Source: Puniceibacterium confluentis
Lineage (GTDB): Bacteria > Pseudomonadota > Alphaproteobacteria > Rhodobacterales > Rhodobacteraceae
NCBI RefSeq assembly: GCF_007923445.1
Contig: NZ_VOJI01000013.1
Span: 62,001 to 126,000, forward strand
Reading direction: 5' to 3'
DNA length: 64,000 nucleotides
The notes under the pieces were generated by a model that was not told the DNA's origin, searched no databases, and saw only the letters and a list, made by a program, of their open reading frames with translations. Positions 7,857 to 16,201 of this stretch are shown one piece after another. A program made the position numbers and the translations under genes. The stretch's first letter is position 1. The number at the start of each line of letters is the position of its first letter.

Positions 7857-10010
7857 ATGCCAATCCGCACCTTCTGCCTGACCTCGGCCCTCGCGCTGAG
7901 CGCGGGCGCGGCCTGTGCCGACAAGAACTTCAATCGCATTGCAAGCTTTGCCACGCCGGGCAACATGGCGGCCGGTGAGGTCGTCACCCGGGAAAGTTCG
8001 GCTGAAATCATCTCGGTCAGCGGTGACGGCATGACGCTGGCCTATACCGACAGCCCGCTTCGGGTGCTTGGGCGGATCGACATCAGCGACCCGGCCAATC
8101 CGCAGCCGCTGGGCAACATAGCCCTGGGCGGCGAGCCGACTGCGGTCAGTGTCGTGGGCAAGACCGCCTATGTCGCGGTGAACACGTCGCAAGATCACTT
8201 CGCGCCGTCGGGACACCTTGCGGCCTTCGACCTGGTCTCGGGCGATGAGCTGGGACGCTGCGATCTGGACGGTCAGCCGGATTCCACCGCCTTTGCCAGC
8301 GACGGCTCGTTCCTGGCGGTTGCCATCGAGAACGAGCGCGACGAGGAGGTCGGTGACGGGCGGGTCGGGCAACTGCCCGCCGGTGACGTGGTGCTGATCG
8401 ATCTTGCCGACGGATCGCCGGACTGCGCCAGCCTGCGCCACATCGACGTGACCGGGCTGGCTGATATCGCGCCCGAGGACCCCGAGCCGGAATTCACCGA
8501 TATCAATGCCCTGGGCGAGGTCGCGGTGACCTTGCAGGAGAACAATCACATCGTCATCCTGTCGCGCGACGGCACCGTCCTGAACCACTTCAGCGCCGGA
8601 TCGGTGGATCTTGTCGGTATCGACGCCACCGACGAACGCGCCGTACTGCGGTTTGACGAGGCCCAGCCCGCCCGGCTGCGGGAACCGGATGCGGTGCAGT
8701 GGATCGACGACAATCATCTCGTCATCGCCAACGAAGGCGACATGGACGGCGGGTCACGCGGATTCACCGTGTTCCACAAGGACGGCACCGAGGTTTATGA
8801 AAGCGGCGCCAGTTTTGAACATGCCGTGGCGCAGGCAGGTCATTATCCGGACAAACGCTCGGACGCCAAGGGGATCGAACCCGAGGGCATGGAGATCGCC
8901 ACATACGATGGCGTGCCCTACATGTTCCTGCTGGCCGAGCGGGCTTCGGTGATCGGGGTCTATGACATGCGCGATCCGGCGAGCCCGGTGCTGCGCCAGA
9001 TCCTGCCCTCGGGAATTGCGCCCGAGGGTGTCGTGGCCATTCCGCAGCGCAACCTTTTGGTCACCGCAAACGAGGCGGATCTGGTCGAGGATGGCGGCCC
9101 CCGCGCGCATGTCATGATCTACGAATACGCCGAAGGCGCGGCGGCCTATCCGACGCTGACCTCCTCCGGAGCCGGGACACTGATCGGCTGGGGCGCGATT
9201 TCCGGCATGGTGGCTGGCGAGGGGGCGACGCTATATGCGGTGAACGACAGCTTTTACGGCTTTCAGCCGACGATCTTCACCATCGACACCGCTGTGACTC
9301 CGGCGCAAATCACCAGCGCCCTGCCGGTGACCCGGGCCGGCAGCCCGGCGCAGAAACTGGACATGGAAGGCATCACGCGTGACGGTGACGGCGGTTTCTG
9401 GGTGGCCTCCGAGGGGCGGAGCGACCGTCTGGTGCCGCATGCGCTCTACCACGTGAATGCCAAAGGCGAGATCACGGATGAAGTGAGCCTGCCCGCCGCG
9501 CTTCTGGCGCAGGAAACCCGGTTCGGCTTTGAGGGTGTGACTAGGGTTGGTGACTGGTTGTGGATGGCGATGCAGCGCGAATGGGGTGACGATCCCAGGG
9601 ATCATGTGAAACTGGTCGCCTACAATGTCGAGACCGAAGAATGGGGCGCGGTGCTCTATCCCAAGGCGGCGGCCGACGTCGGCTGGACCGGACTGTCCGA
9701 GATCGTGGCCCGCGGCGACTGGGTCTACGTGATCGAGCGGGACAACCAGATCGGAGACGCCGCCAGGGTCAAGAAGATCTACCGTATTCCCGCTGCCGAC
9801 ATGGTGCCGGGCGCGCTGGGCGCGGAGCTGACCGTGGTCCGAAAGGAAGAGGTCCGCGACCTGATCCCGGACCTCAAGGCCTGGGGCGGCTATGTTGCGG
9901 ACAAGGTCGAAGGGCTGGCAATTCTGGACGACGGCACCTTCTGGGTGTCGACCGACAATGACGGAGTCGACGACAGCTCGGGCGAAACCTTTATGTGGTC
10001 GTTCAAATAG
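7857..10010 (+). CDS. secreted esterase-like/phytase-family beta-propeller protein
   Basis: 717-residue exported protein. It has a signal peptide (basic start, hydrophobic FCLTSALALSAGAA, cleavage near ACA-DK at about residue 20). The N-terminal half, about 25-430, has propeller-like repeats (LGRIDISDPANPQPLG, TAYVAVN, LFLLAER, GVYDMRDPASPV) of the choice-of-anchor type. The C-terminal part, about 440-710, has MEGITRDGDGGFWVASEGR and GFEGVTRVGDWLWMAMQR, typical of the 'esterase-like activity of phytase' domain (PF13449). A phosphoesterase role in the periplasm or outside the cell fits the family but is not proven. GGGGG 6 bases upstream and the signal peptide favour ATG 7857 over ATG 7836. 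Confidence 0.82.
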   Translation: MPIRTFCLTSALALSAGAACADKNFNRIASFATPGNMAAGEVVTRESSAEIISVSGDGMTLAYTDSPLRVLGRIDISDPANPQPLGNIALGGEPTAVSVVGKTAYVAVNTSQDHFAPSGHLAAFDLVSGDELGRCDLDGQPDSTAFASDGSFLAVAIENERDEEVGDGRVGQLPAGDVVLIDLADGSPDCASLRHIDVTGLADIAPEDPEPEFTDINALGEVAVTLQENNHIVILSRDGTVLNHFSAGSVDLVGIDATDERAVLRFDEAQPARLREPDAVQWIDDNHLVIANEGDMDGGSRGFTVFHKDGTEVYESGASFEHAVAQAGHYPDKRSDAKGIEPEGMEIATYDGVPYMFLLAERASVIGVYDMRDPASPVLRQILPSGIAPEGVVAIPQRNLLVTANEADLVEDGGPRAHVMIYEYAEGAAAYPTLTSSGAGTLIGWGAISGMVAGEGATLYAVNDSFYGFQPTIFTIDTAVTPAQITSALPVTRAGSPAQKLDMEGITRDGDGGFWVASEGRSDRLVPHALYHVNAKGEITDEVSLPAALLAQETRFGFEGVTRVGDWLWMAMQREWGDDPRDHVKLVAYNVETEEWGAVLYPKAAADVGWTGLSEIVARGDWVYVIERDNQIGDAARVKKIYRIPAADMVPGALGAELTVVRKEEVRDLIPDLKAWGGYVADKVEGLAILDDGTFWVSTDNDGVDDSSGETFMWSFK

Positions 10011-10179
10011 GCGGCAGCCGGGCCCGTCTGCTCTGGCGTGCAGGGAGGGCGGCGGATCGGTGAAGGGTGATGTCGGTGACTGCGCCTGCCCTGTTCGGGG
10101 CGGGCGTTCCGGTTTGGCGACCGGCACCGCCTCGGGCGGGCAGGCACCGTGGCGATTGCCTGCAGGGCGCCGAAGGCCG

Positions 10180-10548
10180 TCACATCTCTGGCGACATTTC
10201 GATGCGATAGTGCACGCTGTCCCAGCCCTCGACCGAACAACGTGCCCGCACGAACAACTCGCGTACGCCATCCGGGACCATCACCGAGGACAGCGACCGG
10301 GTGAACGGCTGCTCCTGTACATGCGGGTGCAACAATTCGCGGGTGGCGATGACCCGGCCATGCACATCCTCGATCCGCCAGCTGTCGGCATAATGGTCCC
10401 AACCGGTATCCGGATGCCGCAGCGTCACCGCAATCCGCCAGTTCATGCCAACCTTGTCGGTCATGACTGCCTCGATGTTGGGGCCGTTGGCCCAGGCGGC
10501 GGAAGCCGTCAGGGCGGCGAGGACAAGACAGAGCAGGGGCGTTTTCAT
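10180..10548 (-). CDS. small periplasmic protein of unknown function
   Basis: 122 residues with a clear signal peptide (MKTPLLCLVLAALTASAAWA, cleavage before NGPN). The mature 100-residue part is rich in beta-type sequence (WRIAVTLRHPDTGWDHYADS, then FVRARCSVEGWDSVHYRI). The family is not one I can name with certainty. It starts 4 bases after the stop of the DUF599 gene, so it is the last gene of a three-gene minus-strand run with membrane proteins. An envelope role is likely but unspecified. Confidence 0.78.
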   Translation of the reverse strand: MKTPLLCLVLAALTASAAWANGPNIEAVMTDKVGMNWRIAVTLRHPDTGWDHYADSWRIEDVHGRVIATRELLHPHVQEQPFTRSLSSVMVPDGVRELFVRARCSVEGWDSVHYRIEMSPEM

Positions 10549-10552
10549 TCGC

Positions 10553-11305
10553 TCACCCTAGCAGTTTGCCGGGCCTTGTGGCGTCAACTCCGTGTGTCTC
10601 GGGCGTGTGCTTCTCGCGATCGCTGCCATCCAGCAACACTTTGCGGGAGGCTGACCAGAATTCGCGCCGCAGGATGACCACCAGCGTCACGATCGTGGCC
10701 ACGGCCAGTGCCCATGCCCCCAGCAACCAGGCCGCCGCCGCGATGCCAAAGTAGACCGACCGCAGCCCGCCGTTGAAGCTGCGCGCGGCGGTGATGTTGA
10801 TCTCTCCGGACTTGGCGGCACGGATAAAGGCCACCGGATTTCGGGCATCGTTGGGCACCGCCGCCATCAGCACGGCGCAATACCCGAACAACCGATGTGA
10901 CCAGACGAATTTCAGGAATGCATCGGTGGCAAAGAACAGCATGAGCAGCAGCTTGATCTCCCAGACGATGGTGGGGGCGCTGCCCAGCGTCAGATCCTGC
11001 GCCACGCCGCGCAGCAGGTCGGCATTGCCGATCAGCGCCAGCCCGCCGCCGATGGCAATCATGCTCGCCGACGCAAAGAAGGCCGCGCCCTGGCGCATGT
11101 TGTCGATGATTGCGGAATCAAAGATCCGGGGTTCACGGGTCACAAAGTGCCGCATCCATTCGCGCCGGTAATCCGCCATCAGACGTGACACCGACGGCCT
11201 GTGTTCCGGTGGATGTTCGATGATCCGGTTGCAGATGATCCAGCCCAGCACAAGCACTGCCAGCGCCGCATAGTCCAGCGGCGAAAACAGGGCGAGTTGG
11301 TCCAT
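10553..11305 (-). CDS. DUF599 family membrane protein
   Basis: About 250 residues with four hydrophobic spans: near the N-terminus (YAALAVLVLGWIIC), about 80-100 (FFASASMIAIGGGLALIG), about 120-140 (KLLLMLFFATDAFLKF) and near 205-225. The motif RPSVSRLMADYRREWM with DNMRQGAAFFAS is characteristic of DUF599 proteins, whose function is unknown. The start may be ATG 11305 or TTG 11314; the second has a better-placed GAGG. It lies between the CopD-like gene and the small periplasmic gene, with short gaps on both sides. Confidence 0.85.
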   Translation of the reverse strand: MDQLALFSPLDYAALAVLVLGWIICNRIIEHPPEHRPSVSRLMADYRREWMRHFVTREPRIFDSAIIDNMRQGAAFFASASMIAIGGGLALIGNADLLRGVAQDLTLGSAPTIVWEIKLLLMLFFATDAFLKFVWSHRLFGYCAVLMAAVPNDARNPVAFIRAAKSGEINITAARSFNGGLRSVYFGIAAAAWLLGAWALAVATIVTLVVILRREFWSASRKVLLDGSDREKHTPETHGVDATRPGKLLG

Positions 11306-11325
11306 CCAGATCAAAGCGCAGCGCC

Positions 11326-11736
11326 TCAGAACGGCTTGGCCACCACGACCCAGAGGATCGCGATCACGCCAAGCACACTGATTTCGTTGAAGATCCGCAA
11401 GAACCGGTCGGATTCACTGAACACGCCGCGACGTGCCCGCAACACCATGCGCCCGGTCCAGGCGTAATGGCCTGCCAGCGCCAGAACCAGCACCAGCTTG
11501 ACCCAGACCCAGCCCGGAAACCCCCAGAACGCGGCCAGCCAGAGCCCGGTCAGCAGCGCGACAACGCCAAGGCCGGCGGAAAAGCGGTAGAGCCGGACAG
11601 TCAGATCCCCGAGCGGGCCGAACTCACCCAGGCGCGCGTGTTCCCGTTTCCAGAAGATCAGCGCCCGGGGCACGGCGAAAATGCTGGTCATCCAGCCCAT
11701 GACGCAGAGAAGGTGTATGATCTTGACCCAGTTCAT
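11326..11736 (-). CDS. CopD/HemJ-like four-helix membrane protein
   Basis: 136 residues, with about four membrane spans. The N-terminal KIIHLLCVMGWMTSIFAVPR places a histidine in helix 1, and GHYAWTGRMV places another in helix 3. This resembles the small CopD-like / HemJ-like proteins (copper resistance or protoporphyrinogen oxidase relatives). I cannot decide between these roles by eye. AGGGA 8 bases upstream supports ATG 11736 over the longer open frame. It is divergent from glcD, with about 119 bases between the two starts. Confidence 0.75.
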   Translation of the reverse strand: MNWVKIIHLLCVMGWMTSIFAVPRALIFWKREHARLGEFGPLGDLTVRLYRFSAGLGVVALLTGLWLAAFWGFPGWVWVKLVLVLALAGHYAWTGRMVLRARRGVFSESDRFLRIFNEISVLGVIAILWVVVAKPF

Positions 11737-11818
11737 GACACGATCCCTGCGACAGCCCGGGGCGCAGTGCAAGCCGCCGGTGCGACTCTGGCAGAAATCA
11801 ATTGTCGCGCGTGTCATT

Positions 11819-11839
11819 TTGGTTATATTATGTTACCAA
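11819..11839. promoter_or_regulatory. candidate palindromic operator/promoter of the glycolate oxidase operon
   Basis: TTGGT (11819-11823) and ACCAA (11835-11839) form an inverted repeat with an 11-base AT-rich centre that contains TATATTAT, which could be a -10 box. The half-sites resemble TTGGT/ACCAA operators of FadR-type GntR regulators such as PdhR and LldR, but the spacing here is wider. It lies 17 bases ahead of the glcD start. Confidence 0.45.
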
Positions 11840-11855
11840 TTTACGGAGAAGCCCG

Positions 11856-13304
11856 ATGGAAATGCCGGTCCCGAACGCCGATGTGATTGCCCGAAAAGCG
11901 CAGCTTGTCGACGGCCTTGCCAGGATCCTGCCGGCCGGAGCGGTGATTTCCGAAGTGTCCGAGACCCGAGCCTATGAATGTGACGCGCTGACCGCGTACC
12001 GCTGCCCGCCGCTGGCCGTGGTCCTGCCCAGGACGACGCAGGAAGTCTCGGCAGTGCTGAAGCTGTGCCATGCAATGGGGGTGCCTGTGGTGCCGCGCGG
12101 GTCCGGCACGTCGCTGGCCGGGGGGGCGCTGCCGACAGCGGACAGTGTGGTGTTGGGCGTGGCGCGGATGAACGACGTGCTCGAAACGGATTACGACAAC
12201 CGGTTCATCCGGGTGCAGACCGGGCGCACCAACCTGTCGGTCACGGGGGCTGTCGAGCAGGACGATTTCTTTTACGCCCCCGACCCGTCCTCGCAACTGG
12301 CCTGCGCCATCGCCGGCAATATCGCGATGAACTCGGGCGGGGCGCATTGCCTGAAATATGGTGTCACCACCAACAACCTGCTGGGCGTCACGGTGGTGCT
12401 GATGGACGGCACGGTAACGGAAATCGGCGGCGCGTTCCTCGACAGCGGCGGATTGGATCTGCTGGGCCTGATCTGCGGATCCGAAGGGCAGCTGGGCGTG
12501 GTGACCGAGGCGACCCTGAGGATCCTGCGCAAACCCGAAGGCGCGCGCCCGGTCCTGATGGGGTTCGACTCCAACGAAGTCGCCGGCGCCTGTGTGTCGG
12601 ACATCATCAAGGCCGGGGTGCTGCCCGTCGCGATCGAATTCATGGACCGTCCCTGCATCGAAGCCTGCGAAGCCTTTGCCAAGGCCGGTTATCCGATGTG
12701 CGAGGCACTGCTGATTGTCGAGGTCGAAGGGTCGGCGGACGAGATCGACGAGCAGCTTGCGGTGATCCTCGACATCGCCCGTCGGCACAACCCGGTCGAG
12801 TTGCGTGAAGCGAAAGATGCCGACGAGGCGGGCCGCATCTGGCTGGGCCGGAAATCAGCGTTCGGAGCCATGGGCCAGATCAACGACTATATGTGCCTGG
12901 ACGGCACCATCCCGGTCACCGCGCTGCCCCATGTGCTGAAACGCATCGGTGAACTGGGCAAGCAGTACGGTCTGGGTGTGGCCAACGTCTTTCACGCCGG
13001 CGACGGCAACATGCACCCGCTGATCCTGTTCGATGCCAACAAACCCGGCGATCTGGAGCTTTGCGAAGCGATGGGCGCCGATGTGCTGCGTCTCTGTGTC
13101 GAGGTCGGCGGCTGCCTGACCGGCGAACATGGTGTCGGCATCGAAAAACGCGATCTGATGGTGGATCAGTTTGACCCTGCCGACCTTGAGGCGCAGATGG
13201 CGGTGAAGGATGTGTTTGATCCGAACTGGTTGCTCAACCCCGCCAAGGTGTTTCCGCTGGCGGTATCGCAGAGCCGGCGGCACGTTGCGCTGGCGGCAGA
13301 GTGA
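11856..13304 (+). CDS. glcD: glycolate oxidase FAD-binding subunit GlcD
   Basis: 482-residue FAD-linked oxidase. The FAD-binding signature VPRGSGTSLAGGALP, then AGNIAMNSGGAHCLKYGVT, and ICGSEGQLGVVTEATL mark the PCMH-type FAD domain (about 45-225). The C-terminal FAHAGDGN-like VFHAGDGNMHP and GGCLTGEHGVGIEKR belong to the FAD-oxidase C domain. With GlcE and GlcF it oxidises glycolate to glyoxylate at the membrane, passing electrons to the quinone pool. GGAG 7 bases before ATG 11856 sets the start. It is the first gene of an operon with glcE, a small membrane protein and glcF; a palindrome upstream may be the regulator site. Marine heterotrophs use it on phytoplankton glycolate (known biology, not shown here). 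Confidence 0.95.
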   Translation: MEMPVPNADVIARKAQLVDGLARILPAGAVISEVSETRAYECDALTAYRCPPLAVVLPRTTQEVSAVLKLCHAMGVPVVPRGSGTSLAGGALPTADSVVLGVARMNDVLETDYDNRFIRVQTGRTNLSVTGAVEQDDFFYAPDPSSQLACAIAGNIAMNSGGAHCLKYGVTTNNLLGVTVVLMDGTVTEIGGAFLDSGGLDLLGLICGSEGQLGVVTEATLRILRKPEGARPVLMGFDSNEVAGACVSDIIKAGVLPVAIEFMDRPCIEACEAFAKAGYPMCEALLIVEVEGSADEIDEQLAVILDIARRHNPVELREAKDADEAGRIWLGRKSAFGAMGQINDYMCLDGTIPVTALPHVLKRIGELGKQYGLGVANVFHAGDGNMHPLILFDANKPGDLELCEAMGADVLRLCVEVGGCLTGEHGVGIEKRDLMVDQFDPADLEAQMAVKDVFDPNWLLNPAKVFPLAVSQSRRHVALAAE

Positions 13305-13358
13305 CGGACAAGGAGGGGTCGGCGGTCGGCCCCGCTGCGCGCCGCGCATTCATCCCGG

Positions 13359-13379
13359 GATATTTGGACCCAGAGTAGA
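13359..13379 (+). repeat. diverged copy of the ATTTGGA intergenic element
   Basis: GATATTTGGACCCAGAGTAG follows a GC-rich imperfect hairpin region (about 13326-13347) and ends next to the glcE start. It matches the core of the two near-identical elements flanking polA (30484 and 33426) at ATTTGGA and the following purine run, with several differences. Confidence 0.45.
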
Positions 13380-13380
13380 C

Positions 13381-14496
13381 ATGAGACCTGAGACAGAGGC
13401 CGAACTGGCCGAAATGATTGCCGCAGCCAAGGGCCCTCTGCATGTGCAGGGGGGCGGGACGCGTTCGGTTGGCCAACCGGTGACGGGCGATGTGGTGCGG
13501 ACTGCCGGGCTGACGGGCATCACCCTGTACGAGCCCGGGGCGCTGACGCTGGTGGTCCGGGCCGGAACCCCGCTGGCAGAAGTCGAGGCGGCGCTGGAGT
13601 CCGAAGGCCAGAGACTGCCGTTCGAGCCGATGGATCATCGCGGGTTGCTGGGCACCGGGGGCACGCCGACGATCGGTGGCGTCGTGGCCACCAATGCCTC
13701 GGGGCCGCGCCGGATCCAGGTCGGAGCCTGCCGGGATTTCATGCTTGGGGTGCGGTTTGTCGATGGTCAGGGCACCATCGTCAAGAATGGCGGGCGGGTG
13801 ATGAAAAACGTCACCGGCTATGACCTGGTCAAGCTGCTTTCGGGCAGTTGGGGCACGTTGGGGGTGCTGAGCGAGGTGTCGCTGAAAGTCCTGCCGAAAC
13901 CGGCAAGCGCGGCGACGCTGATCCTCTCGGGACTGGATATCGGACAGGCAGTAACTGTGATGAGCCATGCGCTGGGCTCGCCCTACGAAGTCAGCGGCGC
14001 CGCGCATGTGCCCGCCGCCGGACAGACGCTGTTGCGGATCGAAGGCTTCGCGAAATCCGTGGCCTACCGCGCCGGAAAAATCCGGCAGATGTTCACGCAA
14101 CACGACGTTGCCGTCGTGGACGATGCTGCGGCGGTGACAGAGATCTGGACAGGTATCCGGGATGTCGCGCCACTGCAGGACCGGCCCGGCGACGTGTGGC
14201 GGATCTCTGTCAAACCTTCGGACGCGGTGCAGGTGGCGGCGCAGTTGAATGCGGAGGCGTTGTTGCTTGACTGGGGCGGCGGGCTGATCTGGGCGCGGAT
14301 GCCCGAAGGTACAGACCTGCGCGCCCGTCTGGGCGGCATCGCGGGGCACGCGACGCTGGTGCGCGGATCAGACGCCAGCCGCGCGGCCCTGCCGGTGTTC
14401 CACCCGGAACCGGCACCGCTGGCGCGCATTTCCGCAGGGCTGCGGGCCCGGTTTGATCCACGCGGCATTCTCAACCCCGGGCTGATGGCGGGATGA
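13381..14496 (+). CDS. glcE: glycolate oxidase subunit GlcE
   Basis: 371-residue FAD-binding subunit, shorter than GlcD. It shows VQGGGTRSVGQPV near the N-terminus, LGTGGTPTIGGVVATNASGP, NGGRVMKNVTGYDLVKL and LGVLSEVSLKVLPKP, all characteristic of GlcE. It partners with GlcD and GlcF in membrane-associated glycolate oxidation. It starts 76 bases after glcD; the gap contains a dispersed ATTTGGA element reaching to the start codon, which leaves the ribosome site weak (GAG/AGAGTAGAC). Its last codons overlap the next gene's ATG (ATGA at 14493). Confidence 0.94.
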   Translation: MRPETEAELAEMIAAAKGPLHVQGGGTRSVGQPVTGDVVRTAGLTGITLYEPGALTLVVRAGTPLAEVEAALESEGQRLPFEPMDHRGLLGTGGTPTIGGVVATNASGPRRIQVGACRDFMLGVRFVDGQGTIVKNGGRVMKNVTGYDLVKLLSGSWGTLGVLSEVSLKVLPKPASAATLILSGLDIGQAVTVMSHALGSPYEVSGAAHVPAAGQTLLRIEGFAKSVAYRAGKIRQMFTQHDVAVVDDAAAVTEIWTGIRDVAPLQDRPGDVWRISVKPSDAVQVAAQLNAEALLLDWGGGLIWARMPEGTDLRARLGGIAGHATLVRGSDASRAALPVFHPEPAPLARISAGLRARFDPRGILNPGLMAG

Positions 14497-14834
14497 CCGC
14501 CGCCGCGCTTCTTGCCTATGCTGTGGCGTTTGTGGCCGGGCCGCTGCTGTATGTGGCGATACTGAAACTTGCGGCCGTCAATACGGTGCCTGCGGCCCTG
14601 ACCGTCGCGGTGGTCACATCCATGGCACTGGCAGTCAGCCTGCGCGAAAGCGTGCCGCTGCTGGCCCTGGCATGCCTGTGGCTGTCCTGGGTTCTGGCCG
14701 TTGCACTGATGATCCTGGCGCTGCGGCGCCGCGCCCTGTCCCCCCGGCTGAAACGCGTCAGCTTTGTGGCGGGACTTCTTGGAACGACTTTGCCCTGGTT
14801 CGGACTGGCCACGGCCCAAATGGTGACTTTCTGA
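14493..14834 (+). CDS. small multi-span membrane protein inside the glycolate oxidase operon
   Basis: 113 residues, mostly hydrophobic, with about four predicted membrane spans (LLAYAVAFVAGPLLYVAIL; LTVAVVTSMALAVSL; LLALACLWLSWVLAVALMIL; FVAGLLGTTLPWFGLA) separated by short basic loops (LRRRALSPRLKR). I do not recognise a family. It overlaps glcE by 4 bases and ends one base before glcF, so it is translated with the oxidase subunits. A membrane anchor, quinone-site partner or transporter-like helper for the Glc complex is possible; this is inference from position alone. Confidence 0.75.
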   Translation: MTAAALLAYAVAFVAGPLLYVAILKLAAVNTVPAALTVAVVTSMALAVSLRESVPLLALACLWLSWVLAVALMILALRRRALSPRLKRVSFVAGLLGTTLPWFGLATAQMVTF

Positions 14835-14835
14835 C

Positions 14836-16128
14836 ATGCAGACGACCTTTACCCCCGAACAGTTGGCCAACCCCGACACGGCGCGCAGCAACGAGATTCT
14901 GCGCGCCTGTGTGCACTGCGGTTTCTGTACCGCCACCTGTCCGACCTACCAGATTCTGGGGGATGAACTGGACAGCCCGCGGGGGCGGATTTACCTGATC
15001 AAGGACATGCTGGAAAACGAACGGGTTCCGGATGAAAAGACCGTCAAGCACATCGACCGCTGCCTGAGTTGTCTGGCCTGTATGACGACCTGCCCCTCGG
15101 GGGTACATTACATGCATCTGGTCGATCACGCCCGGGCCTATATCGAGGATCGGTACAAACGGCCCTGGTCCGATCGCGCGTTGCGGTGGATGCTGGCACA
15201 GATCCTGCCGCACCCGACACGGTTCCGCCTGGCCCTGCTGGGGGCCAAGATCGGGCGGCCTTTTGCCTTTCTGATGCCGGATGCCCGGTTGCGGGCGATG
15301 CTCGAGATGGCACCGAAGTCGATCCCGCCGGTCAGCCGCAACGACACGCCGCAAAGCTTTGCGCCCACGGCCCCGCGCCGCCGACGGGTCGCGTTGATGA
15401 CCGGCTGTGCGCAAAAGGCGCTGAACACCGATATCAACGACGCCACCATCCGGCTGCTGCGCCGTCTTGGCTGCGAAGTTGTCGTGGCCAGGGGCGCAGG
15501 CTGCTGCGGCGCGCTGACCCATCACATGGGCAAGATCGACCAGAGCCATGCGTCGGCGGCCGCCAACATCCGGGCCTGGGTGAGCGAGATGGACGGGGAC
15601 GGTCTGGACGCGATCGTGATCAACACCAGCGGCTGCGGCACCACTGTCAAGGATTACGGCCACATGTTCCGCAATGATCCGCTGGCGGCGGATGCGGCCC
15701 GGGTGTCGGCAATTGCCAAGGATATCAGCGAAGTGCTGATGGATCTGGACCCCCCCGAAGGTACGGACAGGGGGCTGACCGTCGCCTATCACGCCGCCTG
15801 TTCCCTGCAGCACGGCCAGAAGATCAAGACCTTTCCCAAGGATCTGCTGAAGCGGGCCGGTTTTCGCGTCGTCGAGCCCGCGGACCCGCATCTGTGCTGT
15901 GGTTCGGCGGGGACCTACAACCTGATGCAGCCGGAGATCTCGCAGCAGCTCAAGTCCCGCAAGGTGCGCACGCTCGAGGCAAGAAAACCCGATGTCATTG
16001 CCGCCGGAAACATCGGCTGCATGATGCAGATCGGTTCGGCCACCGGAATTCCGGTTGTGCATACCGTCGAACTGCTCGACTGGGCGGCCGGAGGGCCCAA
16101 GCCGCCGCGCCTGATGACAGATACGTGA
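14836..16128 (+). CDS. glcF: glycolate oxidase iron-sulfur subunit GlcF
   Basis: 430 residues. Two 4Fe-4S ferredoxin motifs lie in the N-terminal part: CVHCGFCTATCPTY (about 27-40) and CLSCLACMTTCPSG (about 77-90). Two C-terminal CCG domains are seen at GAGCCGALTHHMG and HLCCGSAGTYN, with further cysteine motifs TGCAQKA and NIGCMMQI. This is the standard GlcF layout, which carries electrons from GlcDE to the quinone pool. It is the last clear member of the operon; a protease gene follows after about 70 bases with no strong terminator visible between. Confidence 0.95.
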   Translation: MQTTFTPEQLANPDTARSNEILRACVHCGFCTATCPTYQILGDELDSPRGRIYLIKDMLENERVPDEKTVKHIDRCLSCLACMTTCPSGVHYMHLVDHARAYIEDRYKRPWSDRALRWMLAQILPHPTRFRLALLGAKIGRPFAFLMPDARLRAMLEMAPKSIPPVSRNDTPQSFAPTAPRRRRVALMTGCAQKALNTDINDATIRLLRRLGCEVVVARGAGCCGALTHHMGKIDQSHASAAANIRAWVSEMDGDGLDAIVINTSGCGTTVKDYGHMFRNDPLAADAARVSAIAKDISEVLMDLDPPEGTDRGLTVAYHAACSLQHGQKIKTFPKDLLKRAGFRVVEPADPHLCCGSAGTYNLMQPEISQQLKSRKVRTLEARKPDVIAAGNIGCMMQIGSATGIPVVHTVELLDWAAGGPKPPRLMTDT

Positions 16129-16201
16129 GCAGCGAATTAATCAAGCCCGTGACAAAGTTTCGCCTCAGGTGGCCGCTACACCGTGGACACCAGAACGGAG
16201 A

